The notes below the pieces were generated by a model. It did no database searches. It was not told where the DNA came from and was given only the letters and a program-made list of their open reading frames with translations. Source: an uncultured Eubacteriales bacterium (lineage in GTDB: Bacteria; Bacillota; Clostridia; Oscillospirales; CAG-272). From it: a DNA stretch of 64,000 nt. Below are positions 8,346 through 14,550 of the stretch, one piece after another. The stretch is taken from assembly GCA_934525675.1 (NCBI GenBank), contig CAKSZH010000010.1:1-64000 (forward strand), written 5' to 3'. The position numbers and the translations under genes are program-made. Position 1 is the stretch's first letter. Each line of letters begins with the position of its first letter.

Positions 8346-9794
8346 ATGGAGCCGAATACAAATACCGCCGTCCCGGCGGAGCCGGAAAAGGGATCTGCGG
8401 CGGCACGCGGAAGCGGATTTTTCCGGTTTGCGCATACACTTTCCCGCGTGATGACCTCCCGCGCGGCGTGTCTTTCCTGGCTCATCGTTACGTGTATTCT
8501 CACGGCGATCGGTCAACCGATTATCGGTGCGATGGTATTCGTCTGGGGGATACTTGTCCTGCTTGTCTTCTCGGACGATGTGCTCACGACCACTCTGCCG
8601 TTTCTTCTCCTCTGCGTGTTCGTCCTGCCGAATTACAATAGCTATGATCTCTTTATCCCGTATTGGTGGATGGCAATCCCCGCCGCCGTCGCGCTTGTCG
8701 TGCATTTTGTGCTGTACCACCGTCCCGTCCGCATCGGTAAAACCTTCTTCGGCGTACTCGCGGTTGCGGTCGCCGTTTCGGCGGCGGGTCTGTTCAGCGG
8801 TGCCGGATACAGTCCCACGGTCATCTTCTACACGATATCCCTCGGTGTCGGGATGGTGCTTGCATATCTGCTCATTGCGTCCGACCTGTCGTCGCCGCGC
8901 GAGTATGACGTTGCGGAAGCGTTTTCCGGGATGATGATCTCGGTCGGGTTCTATGCAACACTGCTTCTGCTGTTGCTCTGGATCCGGGATCTGCGTCATG
9001 CCGGCTTTGCGGAAATGTACATTCAGCCGGCAAACAATCTGGGAACCTTTCTGCTGTTTGCCCTGCCGTTTCCCCTGTATTTTGTCTGGCGCGCGGAGGG
9101 ACGGCGGAAACTGCTTCCCGCATTCCTGTTTCTTCTGTTCTTTGCCGCGCTCCTTCTGTCCACCAGCCGGGGTGCCATGGTGTTGGCTCCGGTACTTGCC
9201 CTTGTATCGCTGGTTCTCTTTGCCATTGTGGATGAAGAGCACCGTCGGGGGTGGATCGTGTCGTCGGTCGTGCTCGGCGTGGTTTGCGTCGGTGCGGCGG
9301 GGGTCGCCCTGCGGTTTCTCGTTCCCGATTCGCCGGGGGCAAACGTGTTTGACGATCTGAGCCGCCTTCGCCTGATCCGCGCATCCATGCTGGATTTCCG
9401 GGAGTGTCCCGTGTTCGGGGCAGGGCTTGCGGGATCGCGCAACACCAGCGCCTACCAGCCTGTCGCGGGGGCGATGCGGTGGTATCACATGATGATTCCC
9501 CAGATCATCGGAAGCATGGGGAGCGTCGGTGTGCTTGCTTACGGGTATCAGATCTTCACGCGTGTGCGGGCGTACCTTTCCCGGATCGGGGGGTTTTCCT
9601 CGGTGTTGCTTCTCTCCTATTTCGGAGTGCTTTTCATGTCGCAGGTCAACCCCGGCGAGTTCTGCCCGCTTCCGTATGAGCTGCTCACCGTGATGCTGTT
9701 CATTCTGATGGAGCGGATCCCGCAAAACGGGAAAGCGCCGTCCGTCACATCCTCCGCGGAGAATGCGGGGAGGGGAACGGAGCCGACGCTTTGA
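8346..9794 (+). CDS. O-antigen ligase/polymerase-like (Wzy_C/WaaL) membrane protein
   Basis: This is a polytopic inner-membrane protein of the O-antigen ligase superfamily, whose members transfer or polymerise undecaprenyl-linked glycans. The 482-aa product has a short hydrophilic N-terminus (about 45 residues, Ala/Glu/Gly-rich) and then roughly eleven or twelve hydrophobic helices. The Wzy_C hallmark, a long periplasmic loop after a helix ending LLLSTSRGAMV (about residues 258-268), is present, and the loop contains GAGLAGSRNTSAYQP. GGAGG lies seven bases from ATG 8346 and four from ATG 8343; either could be used. In a monoderm the product would act on wall teichoic, capsular or other surface polysaccharide, but no glycosyltransferase genes are adjacent, so the substrate is unknown. 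A hairpin (8284-8315) precedes the gene. Confidence 0.82.
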   Translation: MEPNTNTAVPAEPEKGSAAARGSGFFRFAHTLSRVMTSRAACLSWLIVTCILTAIGQPIIGAMVFVWGILVLLVFSDDVLTTTLPFLLLCVFVLPNYNSYDLFIPYWWMAIPAAVALVVHFVLYHRPVRIGKTFFGVLAVAVAVSAAGLFSGAGYSPTVIFYTISLGVGMVLAYLLIASDLSSPREYDVAEAFSGMMISVGFYATLLLLLLWIRDLRHAGFAEMYIQPANNLGTFLLFALPFPLYFVWRAEGRRKLLPAFLFLLFFAALLLSTSRGAMVLAPVLALVSLVLFAIVDEEHRRGWIVSSVVLGVVCVGAAGVALRFLVPDSPGANVFDDLSRLRLIRASMLDFRECPVFGAGLAGSRNTSAYQPVAGAMRWYHMMIPQIIGSMGSVGVLAYGYQIFTRVRAYLSRIGGFSSVLLLSYFGVLFMSQVNPGEFCPLPYELLTVMLFILMERIPQNGKAPSVTSSAENAGRGTEPTL

Positions 9795-9902
9795 AGACGC
9801 AAGGGGTCAAAAACTGATTTGTTCCTGCCGGCAGTCCGACGGTGTATCCGGAAAACGGTATCACGGACGGACGTGAGCCGGACAACAGTCAAGGAGGCGC
9901 AG

Positions 9903-10409
9903 ATGCAAACAAAAATCACTCAGAAGACGGCAGTGGAAATTTTTCTCGGGATCCTGCTTTTTCTTGCGGTGATCGCTGTCGTGGTCGCGGCATGGGCGGG
10001 AGCGAATACCCCCGAGCCGGACCTGTTTGAAGGCTTTGTCACGGACGGAGAGGGAACCCGGTACTACGACACCGGCGTCTATCGCACGGGGTGGCAGGTG
10101 ATCGACGGAGCGCATTATTATTTCCGCCTGGAGACGGGGTACATGGTGACGGGCGTGCTTTCAATCCGCGGCGAGAAATTTGCTTTCCGCGAGGACGGTA
10201 CGCAGATCCGGGACGGCTTTGTCCGGGACACGGAAGGAACTCTGTATTTTGACGGCGGCAGGCACGTGACCGGCTGGCAGGAGATTGACGGGAACCGCTA
10301 CTACTTCTTCCTTGACAACGGTTACATGGCGACCGGGACGGTAAAGATTTCCGGCGTGACCTGCACATTTTCTCCGGACGGGGTGCTTTTGTCAGAGGGA
10401 CAGCCGTAA
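9903..10409 (+). CDS. Membrane-anchored cell-wall-binding-repeat protein
   Basis: The 168-aa product starts at ATG 9903 (AAGGAGG upstream). It has a short cytoplasmic N-terminus, one transmembrane helix (about 11-34, rich in Leu/Val/Ala) and an outside domain made of choline/glucan-binding-type repeats. Two clear units are TGWQVIDGAHYYF...GYMVTG and TGWQEIDGNRYYFF...GYMATG; the GW, YYF and GYM positions are the family's aromatic ligand-cage residues. There is no catalytic domain, so it is a binding or scaffold protein. It follows the O-antigen-ligase-like gene by 108 bases without an obvious promoter and may be co-transcribed. The same repeat type appears in the CHAP protein at 30727. Confidence 0.82.
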   Translation: MQTKITQKTAVEIFLGILLFLAVIAVVVAAWAGANTPEPDLFEGFVTDGEGTRYYDTGVYRTGWQVIDGAHYYFRLETGYMVTGVLSIRGEKFAFREDGTQIRDGFVRDTEGTLYFDGGRHVTGWQEIDGNRYYFFLDNGYMATGTVKISGVTCTFSPDGVLLSEGQP

Positions 10410-10560
10410 CGGACGGAAATGAGGTCGTCGTGCAACACTTTCGCTTATATCCGGAAATATCGGATCTGTGTCGGCAGGGGTGTGCTTTTGAACGTGACCG
10501 ACCGGGATAATATCGCGGATGATTCCGAAAATGTAAAGGATGCTGTCACCTGCATATAAA

Positions 10561-10589
10561 AACCCGGCTGCCTTGGCAGCCGGGTTTTT
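10561..10589. terminator. Bidirectional terminator between convergent genes
   Basis: A 12-bp stem, AACCCGGCTGCC paired with GGCAGCCGGGTT, is flanked by an A-run on the left and a T-run on the right. It can therefore stop transcription from both sides. Confidence 0.9.
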
Positions 10590-10608
10590 GTTGTAAAGGA
10601 CAGAAAAT

Positions 10609-11712
10609 TCAGTTTCCGTCGGGCGAAGTCGTCTCCCCGTTTCCGGTTCCGCTTGCTTTGCCGAGCGCGGCAAGCAGTTTTGCGAATTCCTCGGTCCCGA
10701 AATAGGTTTCGGGCAGTTTACCGTCCCACTGCTGGACGTAGTAGTAATTGATGAGGTTCTTTGCGCCCTCTTTCAGCTCTTCGTCCGTGACCGCATTGCC
10801 GTCAGGCTTGAACAGCTTGTTGACCCCGTTTTCTTCCCTGACCGTCCAGCCGTTGATGCTTGCCAGCTTCTGAAGCGCGATGGCAGCTTCCTTTTTGCCC
10901 TGATACTCCGCGCTGTCTGCACCGATCTCCGCGACCTTCTTGTCCGCTTCTGCGGTGATCTTTGCAATCTCCGCATCGGCGTTTGCCTTGGTTACGGCAA
11001 TCTCCTTTTCGTTCTGCGCCTGGAGCAGTGCCTGCTCCTGTTCAATGATCGCCTGCTTTTTCTTCTGCTCGGCGACCTGCTTTGCCTCTACCGCGTCGGT
11101 AAAGGCATCGGTGAAGTCCATGTCCTCGATCGCGGTCGTTGAGACCTTGATGTTATATTTTCCGAGGCTTTCTGCCAGCATGGATTCAATACCGCTTGCG
11201 AGCGCTTCGCGCGTTTGTACCAGCTGTTCCGCTGTGTACTGTGCCGCCACGACCTTGACCGCTTCCGCGATGGACGGCTTGACAATGACCTCGTAATATT
11301 CGCTGCCGATGTCCTTGTAAATCTTCTTGGCGTTGTTCTTGTCGATCTGATAGTTCAGGGTGTAGACGACCTTGACCTCCTGAATGTCGCTGGAGAAGCA
11401 TCCGAGCTCGACCGTGACCTTCTGGACGCGGTTGTCCATCTGCACAACGCTTTCCCACGGTGCTTTGAAGTGGAAGCCCGCTTCATATTGCTTGTCTTCC
11501 ACACTGCCGAATATGGTGACGATTCCCGTATGTCCGGTGTCCACCGAGCAGGCACAGCCGAGAAACACAGAGACAAACGCAAGTACAAAACAGACAGGTG
11601 CGAGAATTTTTCCGAGTTGCCTTACTCCGTTGCCGGAGGCCTTGCTTCTCATCAGTAAGATGCCGATGATAGCTCCGAGTAACAGAAGAATGCCGATAAT
11701 GAGTCCGAACAT
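10609..11712 (-). CDS. SPFH/band-7 (prohibitin-like) membrane protein
   Basis: Members of this superfamily form oligomeric scaffolds in membrane microdomains and often modulate membrane proteases. The chosen ATG 11712 has AAAGGAG upstream; the longer frame to 11940 would run through a promoter and a repeat. The 367-aa protein has two N-terminal hydrophobic segments (about 2-20 and 35-55), the second containing CVFLGCACS-like residues that resemble a lipobox but sit after a first helix. The SPFH core (about 58-240) includes TGHTGIVTIFGSVEDKQYEAGFHF. A long charged coiled coil follows (about 215-310), rich in EAKQVAEQKKKQAIIEQEQA. The tail ends in a Gly/Thr/Ser-rich stretch. It is monocistronic with its own promoter. 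Confidence 0.9.
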   Translation of the reverse strand: MFGLIIGILLLLGAIIGILLMRSKASGNGVRQLGKILAPVCFVLAFVSVFLGCACSVDTGHTGIVTIFGSVEDKQYEAGFHFKAPWESVVQMDNRVQKVTVELGCFSSDIQEVKVVYTLNYQIDKNNAKKIYKDIGSEYYEVIVKPSIAEAVKVVAAQYTAEQLVQTREALASGIESMLAESLGKYNIKVSTTAIEDMDFTDAFTDAVEAKQVAEQKKKQAIIEQEQALLQAQNEKEIAVTKANADAEIAKITAEADKKVAEIGADSAEYQGKKEAAIALQKLASINGWTVREENGVNKLFKPDGNAVTDEELKEGAKNLINYYYVQQWDGKLPETYFGTEEFAKLLAALGKASGTGNGETTSPDGN

Positions 11713-11788
11713 AGTTTCTCCTTTGCGGTTCTTTGTTGTGGAAAGTGATTGGTACGGGCGGAATTTTTGATTACCCGACACCGGTAAC

Positions 11789-11817
11789 AGTATAGCATAT
11801 CCTGCCGAAAAAGACAA
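11789..11817 (-). promoter_or_regulatory. Sigma-A promoter of the SPFH gene
   Basis: On the minus strand TTGTCT (11812-11817), 17-bp spacer, TATACT (11789-11794). It lies 28 bp beyond the pseudo-tRNA end of repeat copy A. Confidence 0.78.
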
Positions 11818-11844
11818 GGGGCGCGCGGAAAATTGCCGGGCCTT

Positions 11845-11974
11845 TGGTACGAGAAACGGGACGTTGAACATCCTCGGCAGCTTTGCCGCCTCGGGGCAAG
11901 TTGCATTTTTGCCCGCAAAAGCCGCAACTCTTCCGCGCAACTTGCAACGGTTTCTTCACCCGAATCGTCAGACC
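11845..11974 (-). repeat. 130-bp repeat, copy A, ending in a tRNA-Leu 3'-end look-alike
   Basis: Copy A matches copy B (12137-12266) at 128 of 130 positions. Read on the minus strand it ends GTTCAACGTCCCGTTTCTCG, then TACCA. That is the T-loop, T-stem and acceptor strand of tRNA-Leu(GAG) with one inserted C and one substitution (TACCA for CACCA). The 5' part contains GCAAGTTGC and GCAACTTGC arms and a GGCGGC/GCTGCC-type hairpin, so the RNA would be strongly folded. There is no coding potential I trust. Confidence 0.88.
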
Positions 11975-12098
11975 TCCGGTGCGGGAAACGGTCTTACGAA
12001 CCCCGTTTTGCGCCGGAATTTGCAAAAGCGGTATGCCCGGTGCCGCAAAACAATCCTTCCCGAAGGGAAGGAGGGGTTCTGCGAGATTTTACACAGCG
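11975..12098. other. Spacer between repeat A and the second hairpin
   Basis: No gene is visible here. Positions 11978-12002 look like a more decayed third copy of the tRNA-tail start (GGTGCGGGAAACGG versus GGTGCGAGAAACGG in the tRNA). At about 12040-12085 a stem CGCAAAAC/GTTCTGCG encloses the inner hairpin TCCTTCCC/GGGAAGGA. Confidence 0.5.
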
Positions 12099-12137
12099 AC
12101 AAAAAGGGCACAGGCATGAAGCCTGTGCCCTTTTTGT
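12099..12137. terminator. Terminator-like hairpin abutting repeat B
   Basis: A 17-bp perfect stem (12099-12115/12121-12137) begins and ends with A5/T5 runs and has the core GGGCACAGGC. It directly follows the CCA-like end of repeat B on the minus strand, as the tRNA's own terminator follows the real tRNA. Confidence 0.8.
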
Positions 12138-12266
12138 GGTGCGAGAAACGGGACGTTGAACATCCTCGGCGGCTTTGCCGCCTCGGGGCAAGTTGCATTT
12201 TTGCCCGCAAAAGCCGCAACTCTTCCGCGCAACTTGCAACGGTTTCTTCACCCGAATCGTCAGACC
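12137..12266 (-). repeat. 130-bp repeat, copy B, ending in a tRNA-Leu 3'-end look-alike
   Basis: This is the second copy of the repeat at 11845-11974. Its minus-strand end, GTTCAACGTCCCGTTTCTCG followed by CACCA, reproduces the last 24 bases of tRNA-Leu(GAG), including CCA, apart from one inserted C. It lacks the rest of the cloverleaf, so it is not a tRNA gene. It is sandwiched between two terminator hairpins. Confidence 0.9.
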
Positions 12267-12303
12267 AACAAAAAAGCCCATCCGGATGGATGGGCTTTTT
12301 TGT
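12267..12303 (-). terminator. Terminator of tRNA-Leu(GAG)
   Basis: The arms AACAAAAAAGCCCATCC and GGATGGGCTTTTTTGTT close a GGAT loop. The pairing can extend into the CCA end of the tRNA on one side and the edge of repeat B on the other. Confidence 0.88.
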
Positions 12304-12388
12304 TGGTGCGAGAAACGGGACTTGAACCCGTACGGTGTGAACCACACGCCCCTCAAACGTGCGCGTCTGCCAGTTCCGCCACTCTCGC
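12304..12388 (-). tRNA. tRNA-Leu (GAG), CCA encoded
   Basis: This 85-nt class II tRNA has acceptor arms GCGAGAG and TTCTCGC, D-loop GGCAGACGC, anticodon stem CACGT/GCGTG with loop TTGAGGG (anticodon GAG), a variable arm, T-arm ACGGG TTCAAGT CCCGT and encoded CCA (12304-12306). It reads CUC and CUU codons. Its 3' end is the sequence copied in repeats A and B downstream. Confidence 0.95.
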
Positions 12389-12439
12389 ATTCGTATCGGA
12401 AACCGATCTTTTCGGATCGGCTCGGACGCGACATAAGCT

Positions 12440-12467
12440 ATTATACACGAAAAAATCCGTTTGTCAA
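12440..12467 (-). promoter_or_regulatory. Sigma-A promoter of tRNA-Leu(GAG)
   Basis: On the minus strand TTGACA (12462-12467), a 16-bp spacer and TATAAT (12440-12445). The short leader contains a CCGATC/GATCGG hairpin before the mature 5' end. Confidence 0.85.
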
Positions 12468-12532
12468 GGCTTTTCCCGAAAAAAATCTGACACGGCGGGA
12501 AGTTTTTCACACGCCGTTTTCCCAAGCCGCCC

Positions 12533-12561
12533 TTGACAGCGCGTCCATAAAGGAATATAAT
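12533..12561 (+). promoter_or_regulatory. Consensus sigma-A promoter of the miaB operon
   Basis: TTGACA (12533-12538), 17-bp spacer, TATAAT (12556-12561), 29 bp before ATG 12591. It is back to back with the tRNA-Leu promoter. Confidence 0.92.
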
Positions 12562-12590
12562 AATATATTATATATTTATCGGGGAACAGT

Positions 12591-14030
12591 ATGATCGGAA
12601 AACATCTCCTTCCGGCTTCGGAAACGGAAAAACAAAACGAATACATAAAAAAGGTCCGTGCGTGGAACGACCGTCACGCAGAAGAGACCGGGAAGCGCCG
12701 CCGCGCTTACGTCCTGACGCTCGGTTGCCAGCAGAACGAGGCGGACAGCGAAAAAATCGCCGGGATGCTCTGCGCCATGGGGTACGAAATGACGCGCGAC
12801 GAAAACGAGGCGTCCTTCCTTGCGGTCAACACCTGCGCCGTGAGAGAACACGCGGAAAAGCGCGCGCTTTCCTTCATCGGGCAATACAAGCATCTGAAGG
12901 CAAAAGACCCGGAGGTCATCATCGCGGTGTTTGGCTGTATGGTCGCGCAGGAGCACCGCGCCGAGGCAATCAAAAAAAGCAATCCGTATGTGGATCTCGT
13001 GTTCGGCACCTCATCGCTCTACCGCCTGCCGGAACTGCTTCTTGACCACCTTGAACGCGGAAAGCGACTCTTCTGCACGGGCGAGACAGAGTACACGGTC
13101 GCGGAGGGAATCCCGGTGCGGAGGGAGAGCACCTACCGCGCGTGGGTGTCGGTCATGTACGGCTGCGACAATTTCTGCTCCTACTGCATCGTCCCGTATG
13201 TCCGCGGCAGGGAACGCAGCCGGGAAAAATCCGAGATTATCAAAGAAGTGAGGGAATTGGTGAATGCGGGTTACCGCGACATCACCCTGCTCGGGCAGAA
13301 CGTCAATTCCTACGGCAGGACCGACGGTTTCCCGTATGATTTTGCCGACCTGCTCGAAGAGCTTGACCGCATCGAGGGCGATTATCTCATCCGCTTTATG
13401 ACCAGTCACCCGAAGGATGCGTCGCACAAACTCATCGACGTGATGGCAACGTCAAAGCATATCGCGCACCAGTTCCACCTCCCGCTCCAGTCGGGAAGCG
13501 ACCGCCTGCTGCGTGTCATGAACCGCCATTACGATCTTGCCAAGTATTTCGATTCGCTTGACTACATCAAGGATAAAATGCCCGACTGCGCGCTGTCCAC
13601 GGACATCATCGTCGGGTTCCCCGGCGAGACCGAGGAGGACTTCTCCGCAACGCTTGCGGCGCTCGGACGCGCAAGATACGACATGATCTTTTCCTTCCTC
13701 TACTCTCCGCGCAAGGGAACGCCCGCCGCGGAAATGGAGGATCAGATTCCCGAGGCGGTCAAGAGCGAGCGGTACGGGCGGATGCTGAAATTGCAGAACG
13801 CGATCTCCCTTGAAAAGAATCAGCCGCTTGTCGGAAAAACCGTGCGGATCCTTTCGGACGGAATCAGCAAGAATAACGACGAGGTCTGTTCGGGCAGAAC
13901 CGAGGGCAACAAGATCGTATTTTACCACGGCACCGGGAGCGACGCGGGAAAATGGCTCTTTGTCAAGATCGACCGCGCGGAGGCGTTCGCCCTGTACGGC
14001 GAGGTCGTCCCGGACGGGGAAACCGTGTAA
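12591..14030 (+). CDS. miaB: tRNA-2-methylthio-N6-dimethylallyladenosine synthase
   Basis: MiaB is a radical-SAM methylthiotransferase that adds the 2-methylthio group to i6A37 of tRNAs reading UNN codons. The 479-aa protein shows the N-terminal UPF0004 domain with three cluster cysteines (LTLGCQQNE about 46, NTCAVRE about 82, FGCM about 118). The radical-SAM core has CDNFCSYC (about 191-198), and a C-terminal TRAM region (about 405-475) follows. An N-terminal extension of about 35 residues is typical of Clostridia. Only a weak GGGGA precedes the ATG. It heads the conserved order miaB-ricA-mutS-mutL, as in Bacillus subtilis (ymcB-ymcA-mutS-mutL, with cotE missing here). Confidence 0.96.
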   Translation: MIGKHLLPASETEKQNEYIKKVRAWNDRHAEETGKRRRAYVLTLGCQQNEADSEKIAGMLCAMGYEMTRDENEASFLAVNTCAVREHAEKRALSFIGQYKHLKAKDPEVIIAVFGCMVAQEHRAEAIKKSNPYVDLVFGTSSLYRLPELLLDHLERGKRLFCTGETEYTVAEGIPVRRESTYRAWVSVMYGCDNFCSYCIVPYVRGRERSREKSEIIKEVRELVNAGYRDITLLGQNVNSYGRTDGFPYDFADLLEELDRIEGDYLIRFMTSHPKDASHKLIDVMATSKHIAHQFHLPLQSGSDRLLRVMNRHYDLAKYFDSLDYIKDKMPDCALSTDIIVGFPGETEEDFSATLAALGRARYDMIFSFLYSPRKGTPAAEMEDQIPEAVKSERYGRMLKLQNAISLEKNQPLVGKTVRILSDGISKNNDEVCSGRTEGNKIVFYHGTGSDAGKWLFVKIDRAEAFALYGEVVPDGETV

Positions 14031-14085
14031 GTCCGGTGTGACGGGGTAAAAAACAAAACCAAAAAGGAGACGGGATTATTCCCGT

Positions 14086-14493
14086 GTGAAAAATATGGAA
14101 AACAGCGAAGTATTCCGCCTTGCGACAGAACTCGGAAAGGCATTGAAAGAGGACGAACGTCTCATCCGTCTTGCCGACGCGAAGAAGGCGTACCAGAACG
14201 ACGAAGCGGTGCAGTCCGCGCTCCGCGAGTACGAAGCAGACCAGCAGGCGATTCAGGATGAATTGGTCAAGCCCGACAAGGATATGCTGCTTGTGGACAG
14301 ACTCCAGACGCGCACCGAGGAACTTTACCGCCAGATTACCGGAGCGGAGTCCTTTCTTGCTCTGAACGAAGCGCAGAAGACCGTCAACGACCTGATGAAC
14401 GCAGTCAACAATACCATCACCTTCACGGTGACAGGGGAGATGCCCGCCTGCACGCATGACTGCTCGTCCTGCGGCGGAGGATGCCATTCGTAA
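14086..14493 (+). CDS. ricA: RicA/YmcA-like YlbF-family protein with C-terminal Cys cluster
   Basis: In B. subtilis RicA (YmcA) forms a complex with RicF and RicT that carries Fe-S clusters and stimulates RNase Y processing of mRNAs. The 135-aa product has the all-helical YlbF core (about 5-115) and ends in CTHDCSSCGGGC (C-x3-C-x2-C-x3-C), a plausible cluster-binding tail. Position between miaB and mutS supports orthology with ymcA. The start is GTG 14086 or ATG 14095; AAGGAG lies unusually far upstream, but an ACGGGA/TCCCGT hairpin between the two would shorten the distance. No RicF or RicT gene is in the window. Confidence 0.85.
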   Translation: MKNMENSEVFRLATELGKALKEDERLIRLADAKKAYQNDEAVQSALREYEADQQAIQDELVKPDKDMLLVDRLQTRTEELYRQITGAESFLALNEAQKTVNDLMNAVNNTITFTVTGEMPACTHDCSSCGGGCHS

Positions 14494-14550
14494 TGCTTCA
14501 TCCGGCAGGGAAGCCGTTCTCATTTGTGAAAGAGTAAGGAGAGAGACATC

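Noticed and set aside
12137..12266. Possible extra tRNA or tRNA pseudogene in repeat B
   Set aside because: Only the 3' quarter of a tRNA is present; there is no D-arm or anticodon arm, so it is recorded as a repeat.
11845..12303. Intact integrative element at tRNA-Leu(GAG)
   Set aside because: The direct repeats resemble attachment sites, but the enclosed segments are under 300 bp and carry no integrase or other gene.
11968..12525. Open frames running through the tRNA-Leu(GAG) and repeat region on both strands
   Set aside because: They translate tRNA, hairpins and repeats; these are well-known spurious ORFs over tRNA genes.
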